Source: an uncultured Anaerosolibacter sp. (GTDB lineage: Bacteria > Bacillota_A > Clostridia > Peptostreptococcales > Thermotaleaceae). Taken from it: a stretch of 27,650 nt of DNA. The notes under the pieces were generated by a model that saw nothing but the letters and a program-made list of their open reading frames with translations, was not told where the DNA came from and made no database searches. Shown piece by piece: positions 1-8,799 of this stretch (positions are counted from its first letter, which is position 1; each line of letters opens with the position of its first letter). Position numbers and translations under genes: made by a program. Where the stretch lies: the NCBI GenBank assembly GCA_937948705.1, contig CALECF010000126.1:1-27650 (forward strand), given 5' to 3'.

Positions 1-328
1 AGCAATGGACCTGGAGAATCAAAATAGGGTAAAAAATATGACTGAGAAGTACGGTGCTGAAAACATTATCGTTCTTCTTGGTGCTGCTGAAGCAGAAGCT
101 GCAGGCTTAGCTGCTGAAACAGTAACAAATGGAGACCCTACGTATGCAGGTTCATTGGCAGGAGTCCAGTTAGGACTCAGAGTATATCATGCAGTAGACC
201 AAGAATTCAAAGAAGCTGTTGATCCAGCTATATATGATGAGCAAATCGGTATGATGGAGATGGTATTGGACGTTGATTCCATTATTGCTGAAATGACATC
301 TATCAGAGAACAATTCTCAAAATTCTAA
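1..328 (+). CDS. grdA: Glycine reductase selenoprotein A, 3' part
   Basis: C-terminal part of GrdA (protein A), the small selenoprotein that carries the carboxymethyl group as a selenoether between substrate-activating protein B and acetyl-phosphate-forming protein C. The reading frame is already open at the window edge: Ala then [20 protein letters not shown], followed by the Gly/Ala-rich segment [22 protein letters not shown], all typical of GrdA. About 108 codons are present out of roughly 158 for the family, so the N-terminus and the selenocysteine codon (UGA near codon 44) lie a few codons upstream of the window. The ATG at position 5 is internal, not the start. The gene ends with TAA, 43 nt before grdB, and is probably cotranscribed with it. 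Identification rests on remembered family sequence and on the adjacent grdB. Confidence 0.93.
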   Translation, partial: AMDLENQNRVKNMTEKYGAENIIVLLGAAEAEAAGLAAETVTNGDPTYAGSLAGVQLGLRVYHAVDQEFKEAVDPAIYDEQIGMMEMVLDVDSIIAEMTSIREQFSKF

Positions 329-371
329 TAATAACTAAAACTTTCCCGAAAAATAAGAGAGGGGGGAAACT

Positions 372-1682
372 ATGAGCAAGATAAGAGTTGTTCATTATAT
401 AAACCAATTCTTCGCCGGTATCGGTGGCGAGGAGAAGGCTGATATTAAGCCTGAGGTAAGAGAGGGTGTTGTAGGACCAGGAGCTGCTTTAAATACTGCA
501 TTTGGTGAAGAAGCAGAGATCGTTGCAACAGTAATCTGTGGTGACTCCTACTACAACGAGAATCTTGAAGAAGCAAAACAAGAGATTCTCGAAATGATTA
601 AAAAATATGAACCAAGTCTATTTGTCGCTGGACCAGCATTTAATGCAGGTCGTTACGGTGTAGCATGTGGTTCAATTTCAAAGATTGTAAAAGAGGAATT
701 AAACATTCCTGTAGCTACTGCCATGTATATTGAAAATCCAGGTGCAGATATGTATAAGAAGGACCTATATATTGTCGAGACTGGAAATTCAGCTGCAGCT
801 ATGAGAACAGCTGCACCTGCATTAGCAAAACTTGCTCTTAAGCTAGCAAAAGGAGAAGAAATTAAAGCTCCTACTGTAGATGGCTATATTCCTAGAGGTA
901 TCAGAAAGAATATCTTTGTGGAAGAAAGAGGTTCTAAAAGAGCAGTTGATATGATGATGAAAAAGATTAAGGGTGAAGAATTCACTACGGAATATCCAAT
1001 GCCGGATTTTGATAATGTAACACCAAATCCAGCAGTAAAAGATATTTCTAAGGCGAAAATTGCCTTAGTAACTTCTGGAGGTATTGTACCTAAAGGAAAC
1101 CCAAATCATATCGAGTCATCTAGTGCATCAAAATATGGCAAATATGATATTGCGGACTTTAGTGACTTAACTGAAGCAACCCATGAAACAGCCCATGGTG
1201 GTTATGATCCAATTTATGCCAATGCAGATTCAGATAGAGTATTACCTGTGGACGTTCTTAGAGATATGGAAAAGGAAGGTATTATCGGAGAGTTGCATAG
1301 ATATTTCTATACAACAACTGGAAATGGTACTTCTGTTGCAAACTCTAAGCAATTCGCTGCAGAATTCTCGAAAGAATTATTGGCTGACGGCGTAACAGCA
1401 GTTATCCTAACATCCACCTGAGGTACTTGTACACGTTGCGGTGCAACGATGGTAAAAGAAATTGAAAGAGCAGGCATTCCAGTGGTACACATTTGTACAG
1501 TTGTTCCAATTTCATTAACAGTTGGAGCAAACAGAATTGTACCTGCTATTGCGATTCCTCACCCTCTTGGTAATCCAGCATTGGAGCCAGCGGAAGAGAA
1601 AAAGCTAAGAAGAAAAATAGTTGAAAAAGCATTGAAGGCTCTTTCAACTGAAGTTGAAGGTCAAACAGTATTCGATAATTAA
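372..1682 (+). CDS. grdB: Glycine reductase protein B, selenoprotein subunit (in-frame UGA = Sec)
   Basis: GrdB is the selenocysteine subunit of glycine-specific protein B, which binds glycine with the GrdE-derived subunits and passes the carboxymethyl group to GrdA. The start ATG follows a strong GAGGGGGG Shine-Dalgarno. The frame MSKIRVVHYINQFFAGIGGEE... reaches an in-frame TGA at 1419-1421 (codon 350) and continues in the same frame to TAA at 1682, giving 436 residues, the usual family length. Around the TGA the product reads TST-U-GTCTRCGATM, which holds the family's UxxC active-site motif, so the TGA is decoded as selenocysteine and the gene is neither truncated nor a pseudogene. A conventional gene caller would split it into 372-1421 and a fragment starting at 1449. 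A SECIS-like hairpin follows the TGA. A terminator-like hairpin at 1727-1764 separates it from grdC. Confidence 0.96.
1419..1448 (+). promoter_or_regulatory. UGA(Sec) codon with bacterial SECIS-like hairpin
   Basis: The TGA at 1419-1421 is followed by a 6-bp stem CGTTGC (1434-1439) / GCAACG (1443-1448) with loop GGT (1440-1442). The loop lies about 18 nt after the UGA and starts with G, as bacterial SECIS elements usually do. The hairpin would recruit SelB with Sec-tRNA and GTP. The stem also encodes the conserved TRCGAT residues, so coding constraint could explain part of the pairing. Confidence 0.7.
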
Positions 1683-1689
1683 TAGATTT

Positions 1690-1711
1690 GCCAGCTGTTA
1701 CCGCAGCTGGC
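1690..1711 (+). other. Hairpin directly after grdB
   Basis: Perfect 8-bp stem GCCAGCTG (1690-1697) / CAGCTGGC (1704-1711) with a 6-nt loop, beginning 7 nt after the grdB stop codon. It has no T-run. It may protect the 3' end of the grdAB transcript from exonucleases. Confidence 0.5.
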
Positions 1712-1726
1712 AGCTGCTTAGACTAA

Positions 1727-1770
1727 TAAATAAATGGGTGGTGCGTACATCACCCATTTATTTAAAATTA
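1727..1770 (+). terminator. Terminator-like hairpin between grdB and grdC
   Basis: Perfect 14-bp stem TAAATAAATGGGTG (1727-1740) / CACCCATTTATTTA (1751-1764) around a 10-nt loop. The descending arm is T-rich but only AAATTA follows, so termination may be partial. It would allow more grdAB than grdCD message. Confidence 0.6.
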
Positions 1771-1916
1771 TATGTACAAGGGCAATGAAAGAGAACCAAT
1801 AGTTCTCTACATCGTTTCAAATTGATTTGAGACAATATAGATGCTAGTCTGTAGCTGCGAGCTGCGAGGGAACACCTAAAGTAGCTTTGCTTTTAAAATA
1901 CACGGAGGTGAAAGGT
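1771..1916 (+). other. grdC leader with two small hairpins
   Basis: Untranslated region before grdC. It holds AGAGAAC/GTTCTCT (1790-1808, 5-nt loop) and GTTTCAAA/TTTGAGAC (1814-1833, 4-nt loop, one G.U pair), then two copies of GCTGCGA in tandem near 1855-1868. I looked for the conserved cores of the glycine riboswitch and T-box leaders and did not find them. I also see no convincing -35/-10 pair. Confidence 0.35.
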
Positions 1917-3455
1917 ATGAGTTATGCAGTAGTAAAGGGAACAGGTTATGTATTGGTACATACCCCAGATATGATTTATCATAATGGGACTACCCAAACA
2001 ACGGAAAAGTTAACAAATCCTGATTCGGATTATTTAAAAAAACTTCCTGAGCATATTAGATCATATGATAAAACAGTAAATTACGCACCGAGCCAGGTAT
2101 ATATCGGAAATATCACACCTGATGACTTAAGACATTATGAAATGCCATGGTATGACAAGGACGTTGCAGGGGCAAATCGCTTCGGAAAGTACGGCGAGAT
2201 CATGCCTCAAGATGAATTTATTGCTCTGTTAAAAATCTGTGATGCCTTTGACTTGGTAAAATTAGATAAGAACTTCACAACAACAGTGAAGCATAGTATA
2301 AGTAATCATCCTTTGTTCAAAGAGGATGTAGCTAAACTTAAAGAAGGCGAAGAGATAGAAGAAATTGAAAAATATGTGAAAGAGCAGCATGCGGAAGGCC
2401 TATATCATGATGGTAAGCTCATTGGTTGTGTAAAGAGAGCCCATGATATTGATGCAAACTTAAATGCCCATATACTTTTTGAAAATCTAGTGGCAAAAGC
2501 ATCTGGTCTCCTTGCATTTAAACATTTGGTGGATAAGAACAATATCAATGTAGAAGATATTGATTATGTGATTGAATGTTCTGAAGAAGCTTGTGGTGAT
2601 ATGAACCAAAGAGGTGGCGGAAACTTTGCCAAGGCCATCGCAGAAGCGGCGGGAGCCGTGAATGCTACAGGTTCTGATACAAGGGGCTTCTGTGCCGCGC
2701 CTACCCATGCATTGATTCAAGCTGCATCCCTTGTTCAAGCTGGAACGTATGAGAATGTTGTCATTGTTGCAGGTGGAGCAACGGCGAAACTTGGTATGAA
2801 CGGTAAGGATCACGTGAAGAAGGGTATGCCTATTCTTGAGGACGTTTTAGGTGGATTTGCCGTATTGATCAGTAAAAACGATGGGGTAAGCCCAATTTTA
2901 AGAACAGATTTAGTAGGAAGACATACCGTAGGTACAGGATCTTCACCCCAGGCAGTAATTACATCTTTAGTAACAATGCCTTTGGATAAGGGTGGTCTAA
3001 AGATTACAGATATTGATAAGTATTCTGTAGAAATGCAAAATCCTGATGTAACAAAGCCTGCCGGCGCAGGAGATGTGCCAGAAGCCAACTACAAAATGAT
3101 TGCGGCCCTAGGTGTAAAGAGAAATGAATTAGAGAGAAGCGCACTGGGTGCTTTTGTAGAGAAACACGGTATGCCAGGATGGGCGCCAACCCAAGGACAT
3201 ATTCCTTCAGGGGTACCATATCTTGGATTTGCCAAGGAAGATTTGACAACTGGGTCTTTGAATCGAGCCATGATCGTAGGAAAAGGAAGTTTATTCCTTG
3301 GACGTATGACAAACCTATTTGATGGTGTTTCTATCGTTATGGAGAGAAATACAGGAAAAGTAGAAACAGCTGGTGCTGGAATATCAGAGGATGCCGTAAA
3401 GAGTATGATTGCAGAGGCTATGAGAGATTTCTCGTCATATCTACTAAAGGCATAG
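1917..3455 (+). CDS. grdC: Glycine reductase protein C, beta subunit GrdC
   Basis: GrdC is the larger subunit of protein C, which with GrdD converts the Se-carboxymethyl group on GrdA into an acetyl thioester and then acetyl phosphate, the energy-yielding step of glycine fermentation. I place the start at ATG 1917 because GGAGGTG (1904-1910) sits at good distance; the frame is open 30 nt further upstream but lacks a site there. The 512-residue product MSYAVVKGTGYVLVHTPD... has the family length and the thiolase/FabH-like stretch near residues 215-290 (IECSEEACGDMNQRGGGNFA..., then GSDTRGFCAAPTHAL) including conserved cysteines. It ends with TAG, 11 nt before grdD, so the two are translated from one message. 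Confidence 0.95.
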   Translation: MSYAVVKGTGYVLVHTPDMIYHNGTTQTTEKLTNPDSDYLKKLPEHIRSYDKTVNYAPSQVYIGNITPDDLRHYEMPWYDKDVAGANRFGKYGEIMPQDEFIALLKICDAFDLVKLDKNFTTTVKHSISNHPLFKEDVAKLKEGEEIEEIEKYVKEQHAEGLYHDGKLIGCVKRAHDIDANLNAHILFENLVAKASGLLAFKHLVDKNNINVEDIDYVIECSEEACGDMNQRGGGNFAKAIAEAAGAVNATGSDTRGFCAAPTHALIQAASLVQAGTYENVVIVAGGATAKLGMNGKDHVKKGMPILEDVLGGFAVLISKNDGVSPILRTDLVGRHTVGTGSSPQAVITSLVTMPLDKGGLKITDIDKYSVEMQNPDVTKPAGAGDVPEANYKMIAALGVKRNELERSALGAFVEKHGMPGWAPTQGHIPSGVPYLGFAKEDLTTGSLNRAMIVGKGSLFLGRMTNLFDGVSIVMERNTGKVETAGAGISEDAVKSMIAEAMRDFSSYLLKA

Positions 3456-3466
3456 GGGTGATTAGG

Positions 3467-4654
3467 ATGACTGAAAATAATGCAGTAAAACAAATGATAG
3501 GAAAAGCGTTTATGGATATTGCCGATGCCATTCAAACAGGACAATTTGGCAATAGGGTAAAGGTTGGCCTGACGATCCTTGGAAGTGAGCATGGTGTAGA
3601 AAATCTAGTCAAAGGCGCTGAATTGGCTGCCAAGGACGGAGATAATTTCGATATCGTACTCATTGGACCTAAGGTGGATACGAAATTGGAAATTGCTGAG
3701 GTGAACTCAGAAGATGAAATGCACAAGAAAATGGAGGAACTACTAGATAGTAATTATATTCAAGCTTGTGTAACCATGCACTATAACTTCCCCATTGGTG
3801 TGGCTACAGTAGGAAAAGTAGTGACACCAGGAATCGGAAGAGAGATGTTCTTAGCAACGACAACAGGTACAGCATCTGCCCATAGAGTGGAAGCTATGGT
3901 GAAGAATGCCCTGTACGGAATTATTTCAGCGAAAGCTACGGGTATTGAGAATCCTACAATCGGCATCTTAAATCTAGATGGCGCAAGACAGGTAGAGCGG
4001 GCGTTAAAAGAACTAAATGCCAATGGCTACAAGATTAACTTTTCAGAATCTATCCGCTCTGACGGTGGGGCTGTGATGAGAGGGAATGACTTGTTAGCCG
4101 GCAGCGTCGATGTGATGGTAACGGATACTTTAACGGGGAACATCATGATGAAGGTATTTTCATCCTACACAACTGGAGGCAGCTATGAGGCCCTAGGGTA
4201 TGGATATGGTCCTGGAATTGGTGATGGATACAATAGAACCATTCTTATTCTATCCAGAGCTTCTGGTGTCCCTGTGGTAGCCAATGCCATTAAGTATGCA
4301 GCCAAGCTTGCCCAAGGGAAATTGCCTGAGGTAGCAAAAGCTGAATTTGCAAAGGCAAAAGCGGCAAAGCTTGATGAAATTTTAAAATCTTTAACAAAGG
4401 ATACAAAAAAGGTCCAGGTTGAAACGGAAGAAGTTGTTGCCCCAGCCAAAGAAATTGTCCTTGGCACCATATCGGGTATTGATATCATGGATTTAGAGGA
4501 TGCTGTGAAAGCCCTCTGGAAAGCTGGTATTTACGCAGAAAGTGGTATGGGCTGTACAGGACCGATTGTCCTTGTTAGTGAAGAAAGAATGCATCAAGCC
4601 ACAGAAGTACTAGGTAAAGCAGGCTTTGTAGCAAAAGAAGGCGACGTGTGTTAA
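3467..4654 (+). CDS. grdD: Glycine reductase protein C, alpha subunit GrdD
   Basis: GrdD is the phosphate-acetyltransferase-like subunit (FabD/PlsX-like fold) of protein C that releases acetyl phosphate. ATG 3467 is preferred over the in-frame GTG at 3458: AGGGG (3454-3458) gives 8-nt spacing and the protein then begins MTENNAVKQMIGKAFMDIAD, as in relatives. It has 395 residues. Two cysteines studied in this family are visible: Cys101 in IQACVTMHYNFP and Cys363 in AESGMGCTGPIV, the latter expected to carry the acetyl thioester. A Lys/Ala-rich linker at about 285-325 joins the main domain to the C-terminal Cys domain. The gene ends the glycine reductase cluster and is followed at once by a strong terminator. 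Confidence 0.95.
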   Translation: MTENNAVKQMIGKAFMDIADAIQTGQFGNRVKVGLTILGSEHGVENLVKGAELAAKDGDNFDIVLIGPKVDTKLEIAEVNSEDEMHKKMEELLDSNYIQACVTMHYNFPIGVATVGKVVTPGIGREMFLATTTGTASAHRVEAMVKNALYGIISAKATGIENPTIGILNLDGARQVERALKELNANGYKINFSESIRSDGGAVMRGNDLLAGSVDVMVTDTLTGNIMMKVFSSYTTGGSYEALGYGYGPGIGDGYNRTILILSRASGVPVVANAIKYAAKLAQGKLPEVAKAEFAKAKAAKLDEILKSLTKDTKKVQVETEEVVAPAKEIVLGTISGIDIMDLEDAVKALWKAGIYAESGMGCTGPIVLVSEERMHQATEVLGKAGFVAKEGDVC

Positions 4655-4690
4655 AAATAAAGACTCCAGTACTGGAGTCTTTATTTTTTA
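4653..4690 (+). terminator. Rho-independent terminator after grdD
   Basis: Perfect inverted repeat centred between 4670 and 4671 (arms 4653-4670 and 4671-4688, core GACTCCAGTACTGGAGTC) that ends in a T-run. It overlaps the grdD stop codon. The A-rich ascending arm and T-rich descending arm make it potentially active on both strands. Confidence 0.92.
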
Positions 4691-4949
4691 GCACACAATG
4701 AAACCTAAGGGTGGATTCTGTAACAACATGTCCAGAAAAACAATTAAGTTCATTAAATATGGAATAAATTACCACAAGCATATATATACATGTAGTAGGC
4801 TTGTATAGAAATCTGAGGAAAATTTAAACATATAATAAATATTTTTCAAGGAAAGAAAGGATTTTAGCATGTTCTTGTAGAAATATTATTAGCTATATTG
4901 TCTAGGGGAAAAGACAAAAAGATGGACAAAAAATGAGGAGGAAGAGCAC

Positions 4950-6032
4950 ATGTTCAAGAAAAGTATAGTTTTATTAGTAGTAATGATGCTGCTTGTAGGA
5001 TTAGTAGCAGGTTGTGGACAAAAGGCACCTGAACAACCACCTGCACCTGTTGAAGAGGCGAAGGCTGAGATGACAGTAGGTTTTGTTACAGATGTTGGTG
5101 GAATTGATGACAGATCATTCAACCAAGGAACTTTCGAAGGTATCAAGGAGTATGCTGACGAAAAAGGATGGAAAGAAGGCAAAGAATACAAATATATTCA
5201 ATCAAATGAAGAGGCAGACTACATTCCAAATCTAAGTGCTTTTGGTGATGAAGGATATAATCTTGTTATCGCAGCTGGTTTCTTGTTTGAAAATGCGATG
5301 AAAGAAGTAGCTCCTCAATATACAGATACTAACTTTGCAATCATAGATGCTGTGATTGACGCACCTAATGTGGCTTCAGTAGTCTTTGCTGAGGAGCAAG
5401 GTTCATTCCTTGTGGGTGTTGCAGCAGCGAAAGCAACTAAGTCAAAGAAGGTTGGATTTGTAGGTGGAATGGATTTCCCTCTAATTAGAAAATTCCATGC
5501 AGGTTTTGTTGCTGGAGTTCATGCTGTAGATAAGTCTATCCAGGTAGTAGACCAATATGCAGGTGATTTCGGTAATCCAGGAGCAGGACAGCAAATTGCT
5601 TCTACAATGTATGCCCAGGGTGTAGATGTGATCTATCACGCAGCTGGTGGAACTGGAAACGGTGTTATCAACGAAGCAAAGAATAGAGTTGAAAATGGTG
5701 AAGCAGTATGGGTAATTGGTGTGGATAAAGACCAATATGAAGATGGTAAGTTAGCAAACGGTAAGTCTGTTGTATTAACATCTATGATGAAAAGAGTAGA
5801 CGTTGCTGCTTACAGCATGATAGAAGCCCAGGAAAAGGGTCAATTCCCAGGTGGAAAAACAATAGCATTGACGCTAAAGGAAGAGGGCGTGGGTATCCCA
5901 GCTGAAAATCCTAACTTAGCGGCTGATGTAGTGACTGAAATCAATTCCTACAAAGATAAGATCATTGCCGGAGAAATTGTTGTACCTACAACGATGGATG
6001 AATTAAAAGCTTTCGAAGCAAATCTTAAATAA
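4950..6032 (+). CDS. BMP-family (PnrA-like) substrate-binding lipoprotein of an ABC importer
   Basis: Extracellular membrane-anchored solute receptor of the BMP/Med family, whose characterised members bind purine or other nucleosides. The 360-residue product starts with a lipoprotein signal: MFKK, a hydrophobic core, then the lipobox LVAGC with Cys22 as the lipidated residue, followed by a Pro/Glu/Ala linker (24-43). The mature domain opens with MTVGFVTDVGGIDDRSFNQGTFEG, the hallmark of this family, and contains VDVIYHAAGGTGNGV and VIGVDKDQY. GAGGAGG lies 8 nt before the ATG. The downstream ATPase and two permeases complete the transporter. A terminator after the gene suggests that the receptor is made in excess over the membrane parts, as is common. 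The exact ligand cannot be read from the sequence; a nucleoside is inferred. Confidence 0.92.
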   Translation: MFKKSIVLLVVMMLLVGLVAGCGQKAPEQPPAPVEEAKAEMTVGFVTDVGGIDDRSFNQGTFEGIKEYADEKGWKEGKEYKYIQSNEEADYIPNLSAFGDEGYNLVIAAGFLFENAMKEVAPQYTDTNFAIIDAVIDAPNVASVVFAEEQGSFLVGVAAAKATKSKKVGFVGGMDFPLIRKFHAGFVAGVHAVDKSIQVVDQYAGDFGNPGAGQQIASTMYAQGVDVIYHAAGGTGNGVINEAKNRVENGEAVWVIGVDKDQYEDGKLANGKSVVLTSMMKRVDVAAYSMIEAQEKGQFPGGKTIALTLKEEGVGIPAENPNLAADVVTEINSYKDKIIAGEIVVPTTMDELKAFEANLK

Positions 6033-6057
6033 AAAATAAAATTAAAAAGTTTATGTG

Positions 6058-6087
6058 AAAAGGCCCATGATATATGGGCTTTTTTTC
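6058..6087 (+). terminator. Terminator after the BMP lipoprotein gene
   Basis: GCCCAT (6063-6068) / ATGGGC (6074-6079) with loop GATAT, extended by A/T pairs across one bulged G, followed by eight Ts. Partial read-through would link the receptor gene to the transporter genes downstream. Confidence 0.88.
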
Positions 6088-6210
6088 TATCAAATTAATT
6101 TAATGTGAATTTTAAGAATCTTTAACAATATGAAATAATCTGGAATGCTTTTGGATTTTATTGTATGATTAGGTGGAGATAAAATTGAGTTAGAAGCGAG
6201 GGCTGCTATC

Positions 6211-7743
6211 ATGGAATATATTATCGAAATGCTCAATATTAGAAAAGAATTTCCTGGGATTATAGCCAATGATAATATAACCTTAAGGGTTAAAAAGGGC
6301 GAAATTCATGCTTTGCTGGGAGAAAACGGTGCAGGAAAATCTACGCTCATGAGTGTTTTATTTGGACTTTATCAACCGGATAAAGGTGAAATCAAGGTTA
6401 GAGGCAAAAGTGTAAGTATTGCAAACCCTAATGTCGCCAATGAACTTGGTATTGGTATGGTGCATCAGCATTTTAAACTGGTTCACAATTTTACTGTTAC
6501 TGAAAATATTATATTAGGCCAAGAACCAACGAAAAGTGGGACAATAGATATTGGCAAGGCGGCGAAAGAGGTAGAAAAGATATCTAAGGAGTATGGCCTC
6601 GAAGTAGACCCATCTTCAAAGATCGAAGATATTACTGTAGGGATGCAGCAACGGGTAGAGATCTTGAAGATGCTTTATCGTAACGCCGAGATTCTAATAT
6701 TTGACGAACCTACCGCTGCACTTACACCCCAAGAAATAACTGAACTAATGCATATTATGAAGAGACTTGTTGCCGAAGGAAAATCTATTGTATTGATTAC
6801 CCATAAGCTAAAGGAAATCAAAGAAGTTGCGGACCAATGCACGATCATAAGGCGTGGAAGATACATTGATACGGTGGATGTGAAAACGACCTCTGCTGAT
6901 ACCATGGCATCTATGATGGTTGGTAGAGAGGTGAGTTTTGGTGTAGATAAAGAGGACGCAGATCCTAAAGATATAGTGTTGGAGATTCATGATCTGGTTG
7001 TGAGAGATGCAAGAGGTTTAAAGGCTGTAAATGGATTGAACTTGGAAATCAGAAGGGGCGAGATCCTGGGAATCGCGGGTGTTGATGGGAATGGTCAAAC
7101 GGAGTTGTTAGAGGTGATTTCAGGATTGAGAGAAGCAGAGTCTGGGAGCATACAATTGTTGGGAAAAGATATAACGAAAATGCCAATAAGGCAAAGAACG
7201 GAAATGGGTATTGGACATATTCCTCAAGATAGACATAAGCATGGACTGGTACTGGATTTCAAATTAGCAGAGAATATGGTGTTGCAAACCTATTATAAAG
7301 AACCTTACTCAAAGAATGGTATCTTGAACAGAATGGCAATCAATGATAAAGCAGAGAGGCTCATTGAAGAATTTGATGTAAGGAGCGGGCAAGGAATTCA
7401 TACGAAAACCAGGGCTATGTCCGGTGGAAACCAGCAGAAGGCCATTATAGCGAGAGAGGTGGACCGAAGCCCAGAACTCCTCATCGCTGGACAGCCAACA
7501 AGGGGCTTGGATGTTGGTGCAATTGAATTTATTCATAAAAAACTAATTGAAGAACGGGACAAGGGTAGAGCGGTTTTACTGGTTTCCCATGAGTTAGATG
7601 AGGTAATGCATGTAAGTGATCGGATTGCCGTAATATTCGAAGGAAGAATTGTAGGAATTATTGATGCGAAGGAAGCCACAGAGAATCAATTAGGTCTAAT
7701 GATGGCCGGATGCGAAGACCCAATGAAGGAAGGTGATCAATAA
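6211..7743 (+). CDS. ABC transporter ATPase, double-domain (BMP/NupA-type nucleoside importer)
   Basis: 510-residue cytoplasmic ATPase with two fused nucleotide-binding domains, the pattern of the sugar/nucleoside importer class. Domain 1: Walker A GENGAGKST (37-45), signature-like TVGMQQRVEIL and Walker B ILIFDEPTAAL. Domain 2: degenerate P-loop GVDGNGQTE, signature MSGGNQQKAIIAREV, then LLIAGQPTRGLDVG, in which Gln replaces the usual Walker B Glu. One good and one degenerate ATP site is typical of this class. A GCGAGGG site precedes ATG 6211. The stop codon TAA overlaps the next gene's ATG by one base (TAATG), so translation is probably coupled. It works with the lipoprotein upstream and the two permeases downstream; resemblance to Bacillus NupA/YufO suggests nucleosides. 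Confidence 0.92.
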   Translation: MEYIIEMLNIRKEFPGIIANDNITLRVKKGEIHALLGENGAGKSTLMSVLFGLYQPDKGEIKVRGKSVSIANPNVANELGIGMVHQHFKLVHNFTVTENIILGQEPTKSGTIDIGKAAKEVEKISKEYGLEVDPSSKIEDITVGMQQRVEILKMLYRNAEILIFDEPTAALTPQEITELMHIMKRLVAEGKSIVLITHKLKEIKEVADQCTIIRRGRYIDTVDVKTTSADTMASMMVGREVSFGVDKEDADPKDIVLEIHDLVVRDARGLKAVNGLNLEIRRGEILGIAGVDGNGQTELLEVISGLREAESGSIQLLGKDITKMPIRQRTEMGIGHIPQDRHKHGLVLDFKLAENMVLQTYYKEPYSKNGILNRMAINDKAERLIEEFDVRSGQGIHTKTRAMSGGNQQKAIIAREVDRSPELLIAGQPTRGLDVGAIEFIHKKLIEERDKGRAVLLVSHELDEVMHVSDRIAVIFEGRIVGIIDAKEATENQLGLMMAGCEDPMKEGDQ

Positions 7744-8798
7744 TGATAAAGTTTTTGTCCAATGAAAAAAATCATTCTTTTTTAGTACCACTTATATCAG
7801 TACTCTTAGGATTCTTAGCAGGGGCAATCGTTATGATGATCACTGGCATCAACCCATTGGATGGCTATCGGGCATTAATTAAGGGGGTATTAGGCAATCC
7901 TAGAAAATTTGGTGAATGGATCGTAACATCTACACCATTGATACTCACGGGCCTAGCTCTCGGCTTTGGCTTCAGAACAGGATTGTTTAATATCGGCGCA
8001 GAAGGCCAGTTGATCATGGGTTCTTTTGCTGCAGTAGCCGTAGGGATTCTCATTGAAGCGCCTAGAATTATTCATCTCCCATTGGTGTTAATTGCTGCTG
8101 CTGCAGCAGGGAGTCTTTGGGGTTTTATTCCTGGAATTTTAAAGGCGAAATATAGAGTCCATGAGGTTGTTGTAACCATCATGTTAAATTATACAGCCTT
8201 GCATTTGGTGAACTATGCTATAAAGCTACTGCCAGGAAGCTCAAAAACGAGGACACTGGATATACATTTGTCAGCGACTTTAAACAATGCCTTTCTGTCA
8301 CAAATCACTGGACGTTCAAGGCTTCATTTAGGGATATTTATTGCATTGGTCATGGCAGTCGTATTTTGGTACATTATTGAAAAAACCTCATTTGGATTCG
8401 AGCTCCGATCAGTGGGGTTTAATCCCGATGCATCACAATATGCAGGTATGCGTGTGAATAGAAATATTGTATACTCTATGATGATTTCTGGTGCTTTTGC
8501 AGGCTTAGCTGGGGCAATGATTTCCATTGGAACATTTAATTATGCCAGGGTTATTGGTGGCTTTGAATTATATGGACTAAATGGAATAGCTGTAGCCCTG
8601 CTAGGAAGTAATAGTGGATTAGGCATAGTGGTTGCTGGATTCTTATTCGGAGCCCTGAAGGCGGGCTCTAGTGCTATGGCTTTGGCCAGTGTACCGAAAG
8701 ATATCGCTGAAATAATTATGGCATTTATCGTTCTATTTGCAGCCATGAATTATGGAATCAAAGTATTATTACAGAGATTAGGAAAGGAGGGGAAATAA
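7743..8798 (+). CDS. ABC transporter permease 1 (BMP/NupB-type nucleoside importer)
   Basis: 351-residue polytopic membrane protein of the BPD_transp_2 (LivH/RbsC-like) family. It shows an N-terminal transmembrane segment (about 13-35), then SFAAVAVGIL, LVLIAAAAAGSLWGFIPGIL, IFIALVMAVVFWYII and further hydrophobic helices to the C-terminus. The motifs TGLALGFGFRTGLFNIGAEGQ (broken here at 20: TGLALGFGFRTGLFNIGAEG) and KAKYRVHEVVVTIMLNYTAL are characteristic of nucleoside-type permeases. It starts on the last base of the ATPase stop codon and ends 1 nt before permease 2, so the three are a tightly coupled operon. It forms half of the transmembrane channel. Confidence 0.9.
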   Translation: MIKFLSNEKNHSFLVPLISVLLGFLAGAIVMMITGINPLDGYRALIKGVLGNPRKFGEWIVTSTPLILTGLALGFGFRTGLFNIGAEGQLIMGSFAAVAVGILIEAPRIIHLPLVLIAAAAAGSLWGFIPGILKAKYRVHEVVVTIMLNYTALHLVNYAIKLLPGSSKTRTLDIHLSATLNNAFLSQITGRSRLHLGIFIALVMAVVFWYIIEKTSFGFELRSVGFNPDASQYAGMRVNRNIVYSMMISGAFAGLAGAMISIGTFNYARVIGGFELYGLNGIAVALLGSNSGLGIVVAGFLFGALKAGSSAMALASVPKDIAEIIMAFIVLFAAMNYGIKVLLQRLGKEGK

Positions 8799-8799
8799 G

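Noticed and set aside
1387..1682. grdB seen as two genes or as a pseudogene with premature stop
   Set aside because: The TGA is in frame with intact family sequence on both sides (TST-U-GTCTRC) and is the known selenocysteine position.
1765..1910. Glycine riboswitch before grdC
   Set aside because: The conserved glycine aptamer core was not found; only simple hairpins are present.
4691..4949. Purine riboswitch before the nucleoside-type receptor gene
   Set aside because: No three-way-junction core recognisable; a TATAAT at 4831-4836 lacks a properly spaced -35.
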